This document shows, piece after piece, positions 43,310 through 52,484 of a stretch of 64,000 nt of DNA (its first letter is position 1; each line of letters opens with the position of its first letter). Where the stretch lies: positions 5,642,001 through 5,706,000 of the forward strand of contig NZ_JAPENX010000001.1 in assembly GCF_026341815.1 (NCBI RefSeq). Reading direction: 5' to 3'. The translations under genes and the position numbers were made by a program. The DNA comes from Streptomyces sp. NBC_00572. GTDB lineage: Bacteria; Actinomycetota; Actinomycetes; Streptomycetales; Streptomycetaceae. A model generated the notes under the pieces. It saw only the letters and a program-made list of their open reading frames with translations. It did not search any database and had not been told where the DNA came from.

Positions 43310-44017
43310 CTACGGGGTGGGTGAAGGCGTGGCGCACGGACGAAGGACCATCAAGGAGTCCTCCAAGGCCGCCACCATGGCGAAGGGGAACCGGTCGAGG
43401 TCGAGACAGAGTTCGACGTCATCGGCATGGACGCCTCGGCGCACACCCGATGTCAGTTCGAAGGCGGCGCGGGACTCGCCGGCGCGGCGGAGGAAGTCGG
43501 CCGGATCCGTTCCTTCTCCGGCTGCCCTCCGGGCGATGTACTGGGCGCACGCCAGGTCTTCATCGGCCCGACCGTCCTCGCCGGTGACCACGAACGTGAC
43601 GCCGTCAGCGTCGCGTGTCCGCAGGAGCCGGGCCGTCGCCTCCGCCACCACGAAAGCGGCGCACAGCACGAGCGACGCCTCCTTCACCGCGAGCGCGCCG
43701 ACCGTCCCCGCCGTGGTCTTCTGCACGACGGTCCGTCCGCCGAGGTCGAGGGACCGCAGCAGGCCGGGCGAGTTGACGGCGTCGAACCCGGGTGCGGGCG
43801 GGCCGTCCTTCAGCGCCACCCAGTCCGGGTGGCGGGCCTTGAGCGCCAGCGCCTCGTCCAGCGACTCGGCGAGAACGATCTTCTCCGCCCCCTGGGCAAA
43901 GGCCCAGGCAGCCACCGTGAAAGCGCGCATGACGTCGACCACGACCGCCACGGACGGGGCTTCGACCAGTTCGGAAATGCCAAGGAATCGAGCGTCCATC
44001 GAGTCATGATCACGCAT
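43310..44017 (-). CDS. 2-phosphosulfolactate phosphatase (ComB) family protein, copy 1
   Basis: A 235-aa ComB-fold protein: VAVVVDVMRAFTVAAWAFAQGAEKIVLAESLDEAL, GFDAVNSPGLL, VVQKTTAGTVGAL and FVVTGEDGRADEDLACAQYI. ComB removes phosphate from 2-phosphosulfolactate in archaeal coenzyme M synthesis; actinobacteria lack that pathway, so the substrate must differ. A second, diverged copy lies at 51243. The start may be ATG 44017 or ATG 43999. It is divergent from the S15 peptidase gene. Confidence 0.9.
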   Translation of the reverse strand: MRDHDSMDARFLGISELVEAPSVAVVVDVMRAFTVAAWAFAQGAEKIVLAESLDEALALKARHPDWVALKDGPPAPGFDAVNSPGLLRSLDLGGRTVVQKTTAGTVGALAVKEASLVLCAAFVVAEATARLLRTRDADGVTFVVTGEDGRADEDLACAQYIARRAAGEGTDPADFLRRAGESRAAFELTSGVRRGVHADDVELCLDLDRFPFAMVAALEDSLMVLRPCATPSPTP

Positions 44018-44142
44018 GCCCCACCCGAAGCACCCGGACAGTGACGCGCCTCACTCGGACGGCTCGCACACGGTCTCCGCAGCCACACGGGACACCTACG
44101 GCACTCTTTCGCACGGGAGTTGACCGGGGTACGTTCCCGCCC

Positions 44143-46170
44143 ATGCCGATGCGAATGCGGAGAACCCGCGGAGCCCGACTGCCGTACGGAACACTCGTTG
44201 CCGCGGCCACGGCCGCGCTGCTCGCGACCCTGGTCACACCCGCCGGCGCACAGCCGGAACCCGCCGCGCCCGCTGCCCGCGAGTCCCGTGAGTCCCGGCC
44301 CGTTCACTCGTACGCCGACGCGATCCGCGAGTCCGTCTGGGTCGACACCGGACTCGACGGCGACGGCGACGGGCGCGCGGACCGGGTCGCCGTCGACATC
44401 GTCCGCCCCCGGGAGACCGCGGCGGCAGGCCGGAAGATCCCGGTCATCATGGACGCCAGCCCCTACTACGCCTGCTGCGGACGCGGCAACGAGGGGCAGA
44501 AGAAGACCTACGACGCCGACGGAAACCCCGTCCAGTTCCCGCTCTTCTACGACAACTTCTTCGTCCCGCGCGGCTACGCCTTCGTCGCCGTCGACCTCGC
44601 CGGCACCAACCGCTCCGACGGCTGCGACGACGTCGGCGGCCGCTCCGACGTCCAGTCGGCCAAGGCCGTCGTCGACTGGCTGAACGGCCGCGCCCGCGGC
44701 TACACCACCCGTACGGGGGACGCCCGGGCCCGCGCCACCGCCTGGAGTACCGGGAACGTCGGCATGATCGGCAAGAGCTGGGACGGCACCATCGCCAACG
44801 GTGTCGCCGCCACCGGCGTCGAAGGGCTGAAGACGATCGTTCCGATCGGCGCCATCTCCTCCTGGTACGACTACTTCCACTCCCAGGGAGCCCCGCTCTA
44901 CAACGCCAACCCGAGCTGGCTCTCCGAGTACGTCAACAGCTCCGAGGCGCAGGCCCGCTGCGGCGCCGTCCAGGACCGGATCACTGCCGGCACCCCGTAC
45001 AGCGGCGACCGGACCGCCGCCTGGACCGAGCGCGACCACGTGCGGAACGCGGGCAAGGTGAAGGCGAGCGTCTTCGTCGTCCACGGACAGCAGGACCTCA
45101 ACGTGCGCGCCGGCCAGTTCGGCCAGTGGTGGGACGCGCTCGCCGCCCACGGAGTCGAGCGCAAGATCTGGCTCTCCCAGACCGGCCACGTCGACCCCTT
45201 CGACTTCCGGCGCGCCGACTGGGTCCGCACCCTGCACCGCTGGTTCGACCACCACCTCCTCGGCTACGACAACGGCATCGACCGCGAGCCGGTCGCCGAC
45301 ATCGAGCGCGCTCCGGACCGCTGGACCACCGACCGGCAGTGGCCGCCCCGCGCCACGGCGACCACCACCCTGCGCCCGGCCCCCGGTACGGCAGCCGGGC
45401 CCGGCGTCCTCGGCCGCGCACCCGCCGCCCCCGGCTCCACCGCGACCTTCACCGACGACCCGGGCCTCGGCGAGCTCGACTGGGCGGCCCGGATCGACGG
45501 TGCGACCCCCGAGAAGGCCGGGTTCGTCACCCGCCCCCTCTCCCGCGACCTGCGGATCTCCGGCTCCTCCAAGGTGACGGTCACCGCCACCCCGACCACC
45601 GCCACCGCGCACCTCACCGCCGTCCTCGTGGACCTCGGACCCGACACGATCCGCGACTACGGGGCCGCCGGCGAGGGCATCACCACCCGCACCGACCGCA
45701 GCTGCTGGGGAGCGAGCACGCCCGGCGACAGCGCCTGCTTCAAGGAGACCGAGGCCCGCACCGCGGATGTCGGGTACACGGTCGTCAGCCGGGGCTGGGC
45801 CGACCTCGGCACCTGGGCCGACCCGGGCAGGGAGCGCCCGCTGACCCCCGGCAGGGCGTACACGATGACCCTGGACCTCGCCGCCACCGACCATGTCGTG
45901 ACGGCCGGCCACCGTCTCGCCCTGATCGTCGGGGGCACCGACAAGGACCTGCTCGACCCTCCGTCGACCACGCCGACCCTGACGCTGGACCTCACCCGCA
46001 CCTGGGCGAAGCTGCCGCTGGTCGGCGGCGCCGAGGCCTTCGGTCGGGCGACCTCCGGTCCGTACCCGGCCGTTCCGCCGGCCACCGCGCTCGTCCCCTC
46101 GTCGATCGGCGCCGTACCGCCGGTCGCCGTCACCGGTCCGCGACTGCCGGGATTCGGAGCCACCCGATGA
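44143..46170 (+). CDS. exported CocE/NonD (S15) Xaa-Pro dipeptidyl-peptidase-like hydrolase
   Basis: A 675-aa secreted hydrolase with a signal (LVAAATAALLATLVTPAGA). The catalytic Ser is in MIGKSWDGTIANG near residue 212, Asp in VHGQQDLNVRAGQ, and His in SQTGHVDPFD; the C-terminal jelly-roll domain of X-Pro peptidases follows (LTAVLVDLGPD, HRLALIVGGTDKD). It probably removes Xaa-Pro dipeptides outside the cell. TACGTT (44130-44135) is 7 nt before ATG 44143. Its stop overlaps the next start, making an exported peptidase operon. Confidence 0.93.
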   Translation: MPMRMRRTRGARLPYGTLVAAATAALLATLVTPAGAQPEPAAPAARESRESRPVHSYADAIRESVWVDTGLDGDGDGRADRVAVDIVRPRETAAAGRKIPVIMDASPYYACCGRGNEGQKKTYDADGNPVQFPLFYDNFFVPRGYAFVAVDLAGTNRSDGCDDVGGRSDVQSAKAVVDWLNGRARGYTTRTGDARARATAWSTGNVGMIGKSWDGTIANGVAATGVEGLKTIVPIGAISSWYDYFHSQGAPLYNANPSWLSEYVNSSEAQARCGAVQDRITAGTPYSGDRTAAWTERDHVRNAGKVKASVFVVHGQQDLNVRAGQFGQWWDALAAHGVERKIWLSQTGHVDPFDFRRADWVRTLHRWFDHHLLGYDNGIDREPVADIERAPDRWTTDRQWPPRATATTTLRPAPGTAAGPGVLGRAPAAPGSTATFTDDPGLGELDWAARIDGATPEKAGFVTRPLSRDLRISGSSKVTVTATPTTATAHLTAVLVDLGPDTIRDYGAAGEGITTRTDRSCWGASTPGDSACFKETEARTADVGYTVVSRGWADLGTWADPGRERPLTPGRAYTMTLDLAATDHVVTAGHRLALIVGGTDKDLLDPPSTTPTLTLDLTRTWAKLPLVGGAEAFGRATSGPYPAVPPATALVPSSIGAVPPVAVTGPRLPGFGATR

Positions 46171-47474
46171 ACACCCTTACCCCACGCCGGAGTTCACGCC
46201 GCACCGTCGCCCTCGTGGTGGGCGCTGCCGCGCTCGCGCTGCCGCTCGTCACCGTCCCGGCCAAGGCGGCGGACAGCGCGCCCGCGAAGCCGATCCCGCG
46301 CACCGGATTCGAGACGAGCCGGGGCGCCCGGTGGACCACCGAGGCCGAGGAGGGGGACTTCCTCGCGGCCGTCGACCGGGCGAGCGCCCGGCTGTCGCTC
46401 CGGGTGATCGGCACCACCGCACAGGGGCGCCCGCTCCGGCTCGCCGCCCTCGGTACGGGCCGCACCACCGTGCTGCTCGTCTGCAGTCAGCACGGCGACG
46501 AGCCCGCGGGCCGCGAGGCCTGTCTGAGCACGGTGCGCGACCTCGCCCACGCCCAGGACCGGGAGACCTCGCGCTTCCTCGCCCGGACGACCCTCCTCGT
46601 CGTTCCCACCGCCAACCCCGACGGCCGGGAGGCCGACACCCGGGGCAATGCCGACGGCATCGACGTCAACCGCGACCACATCGCCCTGCGCACCGCCGAG
46701 GCGAGGGCGGTCGCCGCCGTCATCCGTGACCGGCGGCCCGAACTCGTCTACGACCTCCACGAGTACGGTGCCACCCCCCGGTACTACGACAAGGACCTGC
46801 TCGCCCTCTGGCCGCGCAGCCTCGACGCCGACCCGCACGTCCACGACGAGTCCAGGACGCTCTCCGAGGAGTACGTCAGGCCCGCCGCCGGGCTCGCCGG
46901 CTACAGCAGCGGCATCTACGGCATCTGGACCGACCCCCTCACCGGCAAGCCGCTCAAGCAGGTCGCGGGCGACGGCCAGGAGCGGATCCTGCGGAACACG
47001 GCCGGCATCAAGCACTCCGTGGGCCTCCTCGTCGAGACCCGGGTGGACGCGCTCGACGAGGCCGAACAGAACGACCCGGCACGCAATCACCGACGTCGGG
47101 TCGCCACCCAACACGCCGCCCTGGAGGGCGCCTTCGCCTACATCGAGGAGCGCCGCGGGCCGCTCACGGCGGCCACCGCCGCCGCCCGCCGCGCCGGATA
47201 CGCCGACCGGGGCCCGGTCTTCCTCGGCGGCGCCGACAACGACCCGCCGGAGCCCGCGGAGGTCCTCGCCGACCCGCCCTGCGGCTACCGCCTGGACGCC
47301 GCGCAGTACGCCGAGGTGGGCGACGAACTCGCCCTGCACGGCGTGGTCGTCCGGCGGGAGGGCGCGGGAGTGTTCGTACCGCTGGGCCAGTCGCGGCGCG
47401 CGCTCGTTCCGCTGCTTCTGGACGGGCGGGCCACCTATCACCTCGTCAGTGGGAGTCCTGTGGAGGAGTGTTGA
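46167..47474 (+). CDS. exported M14-family zinc carboxypeptidase
   Basis: A 435-aa secreted protein; a twin-Arg N-terminus (SSRRTVALVVGAAALALPLV) could be Sec or Tat. The M14 zinc ligands are in CSQHGDEPAGREA (HxxE) and DLHEYGATPRY, with ANPDGREADTRGNADGIDVNRDH between, and the catalytic Glu in LLVETRVDA. ATG overlaps the S15 stop (ATGA), so both peptidases are made together and may act in turn on extracellular peptides. Confidence 0.93.
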   Translation: MNTLTPRRSSRRTVALVVGAAALALPLVTVPAKAADSAPAKPIPRTGFETSRGARWTTEAEEGDFLAAVDRASARLSLRVIGTTAQGRPLRLAALGTGRTTVLLVCSQHGDEPAGREACLSTVRDLAHAQDRETSRFLARTTLLVVPTANPDGREADTRGNADGIDVNRDHIALRTAEARAVAAVIRDRRPELVYDLHEYGATPRYYDKDLLALWPRSLDADPHVHDESRTLSEEYVRPAAGLAGYSSGIYGIWTDPLTGKPLKQVAGDGQERILRNTAGIKHSVGLLVETRVDALDEAEQNDPARNHRRRVATQHAALEGAFAYIEERRGPLTAATAAARRAGYADRGPVFLGGADNDPPEPAEVLADPPCGYRLDAAQYAEVGDELALHGVVVRREGAGVFVPLGQSRRALVPLLLDGRATYHLVSGSPVEEC

Positions 47475-47592
47475 CGATCACGCACCGCAGGGCCGGGATG
47501 GCGTGATTCCGACGTTTGCCGAGGTAAAGTTACCAACTGGTACTGACCATGCCTCGAACAGGTCCCCACGGCCTGGAAGTTGGAGAAACACC

Positions 47593-47895
47593 ATGCGTTA
47601 CATGAAGACCGCGCGGCGTGCCCTGACGGCGGCGCTCGCCACGACGCTGCTCGCCGGCGGCGTGCTGCTCGGCCAGACGGTGACCGCCGAGCCGGCGGCC
47701 GCGGCCAGGATGACCTGCAACATCACCCAGCTGAAGCACGACGCCCACAAGGAGCGCGAGCGCGCCGCCCAGCTCAAGCGTCTCGGTGCCCACACGGAGG
47801 CCCGCAGGGCCCTCGCCCGCGCCGACGCCCTGGAGAAGCGCGCCCGCCAGTGCCAGGACGCCGACAACAACAGCAAGCCGCCGCTCTGGAAGTAG
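47593..47895 (+). CDS. small secreted helical protein
   Basis: A 100-aa protein with a signal peptide (RALTAALATTLLAGGVLLGQT) ending near residue 38. The mature part is a charged helix pair (LKHDAHKERERAAQLKRLG, EARRALARADALEKRARQ) with two Cys residues that could form one disulfide. I know no family for it. GGAG is 7 nt before ATG and a TAAAGT box is near 47524. A strong terminator follows. Confidence 0.85.
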   Translation: MRYMKTARRALTAALATTLLAGGVLLGQTVTAEPAAAARMTCNITQLKHDAHKERERAAQLKRLGAHTEARRALARADALEKRARQCQDADNNSKPPLWK

Positions 47896-47929
47896 GAACA
47901 CACGCCGGGAAAGCGATCCGGTGAGCAAA

Positions 47930-47971
47930 CGCGGGGCGGGTGCGGTCCGAAAGGACAGCACCCGCCCCGCG
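47930..47971 (+). terminator. terminator after the small secreted protein
   Basis: A perfect 14-bp stem (47930-47943 with 47958-47971), loop 14 nt, 34 nt after the stop and facing the convergent oxidase gene. Confidence 0.85.
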
Positions 47972-48046
47972 GTCGTTCCCGCCCCTACGGTCGTTCCTGC
48001 GCCCGGTCGGGTGTGACCGGCGGGGACGGCCGGTCGCCCTTCCGTC

Positions 48047-49003
48047 TCAGGCCTCCACCAGCTCCGCCGCCCGCTCCGCGCACCCCCAGGACACCGTCAC
48101 CCCCGCGCCCCCGTGCCCGTAGTGGTGCACCAGGCGCCCGCCGTCCGGCAGCGGCACCGCCTCGATCCGCACCCCGCCGACCCGCGCCGGACGCAGGCCC
48201 ACCCGGTGGCCGAGCACCCGCGCCCCCGCGATCTCCGGCCGCACCCGCGCACACCGCGCCACGATCGCCGCCGCCGTCGCCGCATCGGGCTCAAGACGCT
48301 CGTCGCCCTCCTCGGCCGTCCCGCCCAGGATCAGCCGCCCCGGCTGCGGGAAGAAGTACGTCGTCTCGCTCGACCCGGCGTCCGCCGAGGTGAACCACTC
48401 CTCGATCCCCGGGTTCTCCACCAGCACCAACTGCCCCCGCACCGGCCGCAGTCCGGGATCCGGTACGAGCTCCCGCGCCGCCGAGCCGGTGCAGTCGACG
48501 ACCACCCGCGCCCCGGCCGCCGCCTCCTCGAAGCCGGTGACCGTACGCCGCTCGACGACCCCGCCGGCCGCCTCGAACCGGCCCCGCAGCCACGCCAGAT
48601 GGACCGGCATGTCGATCAGCGGCAACCGCGCCGCCAGACCCACGTCGTACGGCCCCGGCACCTCCTCGGGTGCCAGCTGCCGCAGGCCCGGCACCTCCCG
48701 CGCCCAGGGGCCGAGCCGGTTCAGAACGGTGTCCGCGTGGACCCCGGCCACCCAACGCACCCCCGTCCGCTCCGGATCGGCGGCCAGCTCTCCGTACACC
48801 CGCAGCGAGACCAGCGCCCAGGCCCCGGCCTCGGCCTCCGGTGCGATCCGGTACGGCCACCACAGCGCCCCCGCCACCGCCGAGGTCGTCGCCGTCGTCT
48901 CGTCCCGCGACCAGACCCGGACCCGAAGGCCGCGTTCCGCCAGCGTCACCGCGGTCGTCAGCCCGACGACCCCGCCACCCACCACGATCACGTCGCTGTC
49001 CAT
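48047..49003 (-). CDS. D-amino-acid oxidase-like FAD oxidoreductase
   Basis: A 318-aa DAO-family flavoprotein. The dinucleotide site is DVIVVGGGVVGLTTAVTLAERG; TSAVAGALWWPYRI is the DAO AGALWWPY motif; VVDCTGSAARELV, RPVRGQLVLVENP and the C-terminal HHYGHGGAGVTVSWG are all typical of true D-amino-acid oxidases. It would oxidise D-amino acids to keto acids, ammonia and peroxide. ATG 49003 directly precedes the FAD motif, with TACGGT (49011-49016, minus) 7 nt upstream. Confidence 0.94.
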   Translation of the reverse strand: MDSDVIVVGGGVVGLTTAVTLAERGLRVRVWSRDETTATTSAVAGALWWPYRIAPEAEAGAWALVSLRVYGELAADPERTGVRWVAGVHADTVLNRLGPWAREVPGLRQLAPEEVPGPYDVGLAARLPLIDMPVHLAWLRGRFEAAGGVVERRTVTGFEEAAAGARVVVDCTGSAARELVPDPGLRPVRGQLVLVENPGIEEWFTSADAGSSETTYFFPQPGRLILGGTAEEGDERLEPDAATAAAIVARCARVRPEIAGARVLGHRVGLRPARVGGVRIEAVPLPDGGRLVHHYGHGGAGVTVSWGCAERAAELVEA

Positions 49004-49074
49004 GACCGGGACCGTACCGGGACCGGGACATTTCCGGGACGGACCGGCCACGCGAGCGCGGAAGACTCGATGGC

Positions 49075-49563
49075 ATGCGCGGCGCCTACACGACCCTCGA
49101 CCTCGCCCCCGCCACCCGTGCGGACGGCGTCCTCCCCGGGAGCCCCACCGGCCCCCGGCACGATCTCGTCGACCTCGTGGTCGACGGCAGGCCGCTGCTC
49201 CGGCTGCTCGACCAGGCCGACGGCGTCGACACGGTCTCGCCCCTGGCGTCCGACGTCCCGCCCGTCCTCCGCGCCGACCACGTCGAGCGGCTCCTCGGCC
49301 GTGACCCCGGGCCCGGCGACGGCCGCCGGGTGATCTACTCCTGCCCCGACTGCGAGGACCTCGGCTGCGGAGTCGTCACGGCCGTCGTCGAGCACCACGG
49401 CGAGGACGTCGTCTGGCGCGACTTCGCCTGGCAGACCGGCCCCACCGCGGACGCGGCCCGCGACGGCTACCCCGGCGTCGGCCCGTACCGCTTCCACGGC
49501 GCGGCCTACCGGTCCGTACTGCTGCGGCTCCTCGAATCCTCGGCGTGTCGTTCCGTCGCCTAG
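49075..49563 (+). CDS. hypothetical protein with a CxxC motif
   Basis: A 162-aa protein not assigned to a family. It holds a compact Cys group (YSCPDCEDLGCGVV) that could bind zinc, and conserved-looking Trp/Asp-rich parts (HGEDVVWRDFAWQ, YRFHGAAYRSVLLRLLES). No signal or membrane helix. A weak AAGACT box is 7 nt before ATG. It ends 13 nt before the ABC-F gene; the ABC-F promoter box TAGGAT overlaps its stop. Confidence 0.8.
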   Translation: MRGAYTTLDLAPATRADGVLPGSPTGPRHDLVDLVVDGRPLLRLLDQADGVDTVSPLASDVPPVLRADHVERLLGRDPGPGDGRRVIYSCPDCEDLGCGVVTAVVEHHGEDVVWRDFAWQTGPTADAARDGYPGVGPYRFHGAAYRSVLLRLLESSACRSVA

Positions 49564-49576
49564 GATTCGTTCCCTG

Positions 49577-51217
49577 ATGACTGCAACCCTCGTCGCCAAG
49601 GACCTCGCCGCCGGCCACGGCGAACGCACCCTCTTCGCCGGCCTCGACCTCGTCGTCGCCCCCGGCGACGTGATCGGCCTCGTCGGTGTCAACGGCGCCG
49701 GCAAGTCGACCCTGCTGCGGCTGCTCGCCGGCATCGACACCCCCGAGGAGGGCGAGCTCCGACTCTCCCCGCCCACTGCTGCCGTCGGCCACCTCCCGCA
49801 GGAGCCGGAGCGGCGCGCGGGGGAGACCGTGCGGGAGTTCCTCGCCCGGCGCACCGGCGTCGCCGCCGCCCAGATCGCGATGGACGAGGCCACCCAGGGC
49901 CTCGTCGACGGCACGCCCGGCGCCGACGACGCGTACGCGATCACCCTGGAGCGCTGGCTGAACCTCGGCGGCGCCGACCTCGACGAGCGCGCCGAGGAGG
50001 TCGCCGACTCCCTCGGCCTGACCGTCGGCCTCGACCAGCCGATGACCTCCCTCTCCGGCGGCCAGGCCGCCCGCGCCGGGCTCGCCTCCCTCCTGCTCTC
50101 CCGCTACGACGTCTTCCTGCTCGACGAGCCCACCAACGACCTCGACCTCGAAGGACTCGAACGCCTCGAAGCCTTCGTGAAGGGGCTGCGCGCCGGGACG
50201 GTCGTCATCAGCCACGACCGCGAGTTCCTCACCCGCACCGTCACCAAGGTCCTCGAACTCGATCTCGCCCAGCAGCAGATCACGCTGTACGGCGGCGGTT
50301 ACGAGGCGTACCTGGAGGAGCGGGACAGGGCCAGGCGGCACGCCCGCGAGGACTTCGAGGAGTACGCCGGCAAGAAGGCGGCCCTCGAAGCACGCGGCCA
50401 CATGCAGCGGTCCTGGATGGACAAGGGCGTGAAGAACGCCCGCCGCAAGGCCACCGACGGCGACAAGCTGGGGCGCAACGCGCGCAGCGAGGCCAGTGAG
50501 AAGCAGGCCGCGAAGGCCCGCCAGACCCAGCGCATGATCGAGCGCCTCGACGTCGTCGACGAGCCCCGCAAGGAGTGGGAGCTGCGGATGGAGATCGCGG
50601 CGGCGCCGCGCTCCGGCTCGGTCGTCGCCACCCTGCGTGAGGCCGAGGTCCGCCGGGGCGACTTCTCCTTCGGCCCCGTCACCCTGCAGATCGACTGGGC
50701 CGACCGGGTCGCCGTCACCGGGGCCAACGGCGCCGGGAAGTCGACCCTGCTCGCCGCCCTGCTCGGCCGGCTGCCGCTGGACTCCGGCGACGCGGTCCTG
50801 GGCTCGGGGGTCGTCGTCGGCGAGGTCGACCAGGCCCGGAAGCTCTTCCACGGTACGGAAACGCTCCTGGAGGCGTTCTGCGCGGCCGTGCCCGAGACGG
50901 AGCCCGCCGAGGTCCGTACCCTGCTCGCCAAGTTCGGTCTCAAGGCCGTCCACGTGATGCGGCCCGCCACCACGCTCTCCCCGGGCGAGCGGACCCGCGC
51001 CGCCCTGGCCCTGCTCCAGGGCCGGGGCGTGAACCTGCTCGTGCTCGACGAGCCGACCAACCATCTGGACCTGCCGGCCATCGAGCAGCTGGAGTCGGCG
51101 CTCGACTCGTACACCGGCACGCTGCTGCTGGTCACCCACGACCGGCGGATGCTCGACGCGGTCCGCACCACACGGCGCGTCGAGGTCGCCGACGGCAAGG
51201 TCACGGAACTCGGATGA
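49577..51217 (+). CDS. ABC-F ATPase (Uup/EttA-like)
   Basis: A 546-aa soluble twin-ABC protein. Walker A sites VGVNGAGKSTLLRLL and TGANGAGKSTLLAAL, signatures LSGGQAARA and LSPGERTRA, Walker B LLDEPTNDLD and LVLDEPTNHLD. The linker is Lys/Arg-rich with ARRHAREDFEEYAGKKAAL. The second signature has SPGE in place of SGGE. It likely acts on ribosomes in translation quality control or resistance. A TAGGAT box 10 nt before ATG is the probable promoter. Confidence 0.92.
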   Translation: MTATLVAKDLAAGHGERTLFAGLDLVVAPGDVIGLVGVNGAGKSTLLRLLAGIDTPEEGELRLSPPTAAVGHLPQEPERRAGETVREFLARRTGVAAAQIAMDEATQGLVDGTPGADDAYAITLERWLNLGGADLDERAEEVADSLGLTVGLDQPMTSLSGGQAARAGLASLLLSRYDVFLLDEPTNDLDLEGLERLEAFVKGLRAGTVVISHDREFLTRTVTKVLELDLAQQQITLYGGGYEAYLEERDRARRHAREDFEEYAGKKAALEARGHMQRSWMDKGVKNARRKATDGDKLGRNARSEASEKQAAKARQTQRMIERLDVVDEPRKEWELRMEIAAAPRSGSVVATLREAEVRRGDFSFGPVTLQIDWADRVAVTGANGAGKSTLLAALLGRLPLDSGDAVLGSGVVVGEVDQARKLFHGTETLLEAFCAAVPETEPAEVRTLLAKFGLKAVHVMRPATTLSPGERTRAALALLQGRGVNLLVLDEPTNHLDLPAIEQLESALDSYTGTLLLVTHDRRMLDAVRTTRRVEVADGKVTELG

Positions 51218-51242
51218 CGGTCCCGTGCGACCGGGGGCCGCG

Positions 51243-51971
51243 ATGAGCGTCTCCTTCGGCTGGGGCCCCGTCGAGGCGCGGGTCCTCGCCCCCTCGGCCG
51301 CCTGTGTGGTCGTGGTGGACGTGCTGTCCTTCACCACCGCCGTGGGCGTCGCCGTCGAGGCCGGCGCGGCCGTGTACCCGTACCGGTGGCGGGACGCGAC
51401 GGCCGTGGCGTACGCGAAGAGCGTCGGGGCGAGCCTCGCCGTGGGGCGCCGGGAAGCGACCCCCGAGCACCCCTGGACGCTCTCCGCGGCCGCCCTGCGT
51501 GCCGCGCCCGTGCCACCGCGGCTGGTCTTGCCCTCGCCGAACGGCTCCACCATCGCGGCCGAGGCGGGCGACGCGACCGTCGTCGCCGCCTCCCTGCGCA
51601 ACCACTCGGCCGTCGTCCGCTGGCTCACGGACCGGGGATACGGCTCCGCCGAACGCCCGCTCGCGGTCATCGCGTCCGGCGAGCGGTGGCCCGACGGTTC
51701 GCTGCGCCCGGCGCTCGAAGACCTGCTCGGCGCGGGCGCGGTCCTCGCCGGGCTGCGGGCCGCGGGCCCGCACGACCTCACCCCCGAGGCGACCGCGGCC
51801 GCCACGCTGTGGTCGGCCACGGAGGACCCGGTCGCTGCCTTGCACGGCTGCGACTCGGGCCGTGAACTGTACGAGTACGGCTTTCCGCAGGACGTGGCCG
51901 TGGCCGCCGAGACCGACAGCTCGACGACCGTCCCCGTTCTCGTGGACGGCGCATTTCAGGAGGCACCATGA
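51243..51971 (+). CDS. 2-phosphosulfolactate phosphatase (ComB) family protein, copy 2
   Basis: A 242-aa ComB-fold protein, clearly related to the 43310 gene but longer: CVVVVDVLSFTTAVGVAVEAGAAVYPYRW, LPSPNGSTIAAEA, VVAASLRNHSAVVRWL and VIASGERWPDGSLRPALEDLLGAGAV. The SPNGS segment and a Ser/Glu-rich active-site loop match phosphatases of this family. The substrate is unknown. ATG 51243 is chosen over GTG 51225. It follows the ABC-F gene and overlaps the next gene by 4 nt. Confidence 0.9.
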   Translation: MSVSFGWGPVEARVLAPSAACVVVVDVLSFTTAVGVAVEAGAAVYPYRWRDATAVAYAKSVGASLAVGRREATPEHPWTLSAAALRAAPVPPRLVLPSPNGSTIAAEAGDATVVAASLRNHSAVVRWLTDRGYGSAERPLAVIASGERWPDGSLRPALEDLLGAGAVLAGLRAAGPHDLTPEATAAATLWSATEDPVAALHGCDSGRELYEYGFPQDVAVAAETDSSTTVPVLVDGAFQEAP

Positions 51972-52372
51972 CCGACGACGTCATCACCCGGCTCATCGCG
52001 ATGCTGGACGACCTCGACGCGGACGTCGACGCGACGATCGACCTCGCCGACGAGATCGCGGCGAGCGGCGACCGGGCGCTGCTGCCCCGCCTGGCGGCCG
52101 AGCTCGACCGGGCGATCGCCGAGCGGAACGCGTACGCGCGTGAGCTGCTCGGCGGGGTCGTCGCGGGTGTCGGTGGCGTCGAGACCCTCCCGGTCCTGGT
52201 GCGGGCCTCCGCCGTCGACCTCGGCGACGACCAGGACGGACTGGCGACCGAGATCGTCGACCTGGTCCAGGCGGACCCGAAGACGGCCCGCGGTCTTCTC
52301 CAGCCCCTCACGGAGGACGACGACCTGTCCATCGCCAACCGCGCAGACTGGGCGATGCGCTTCCTGCCGTAG
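51968..52372 (+). CDS. small acidic protein coupled to the ComB-like gene
   Basis: A 134-aa, strongly acidic, all-helical protein (RLIAMLDDLDADVDATIDLADEI, LPRLAAELDRAIAERNAYARELL, LVQADPKTARGLLQPL). The repeated helix pairs suggest a HEAT-like or ARM-like fold, but I cannot name a family. Its start overlaps the ComB stop (ATGA), so it may serve that enzyme. A strong terminator follows. Confidence 0.8.
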   Translation: MTDDVITRLIAMLDDLDADVDATIDLADEIAASGDRALLPRLAAELDRAIAERNAYARELLGGVVAGVGGVETLPVLVRASAVDLGDDQDGLATEIVDLVQADPKTARGLLQPLTEDDDLSIANRADWAMRFLP

Positions 52373-52427
52373 GGCCTGTCCGACGACTCCCGTCGGGTCG
52401 GGCCGGCCCTGGCCGCGCCCGTACGTG

Positions 52428-52460
52428 AAGAGGCCACAGCCCGGTGGGCTGTGGCCTCTT
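52428..52460. terminator. terminator shared by acidic protein and DUF2690 gene A
   Basis: A perfect 15-bp stem (52428-52442 with 52446-52460), loop 3 nt, followed by TTT. Confidence 0.95.
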
Positions 52461-52484
52461 TCCTGCGGACGCGGGGGTCAGGGT

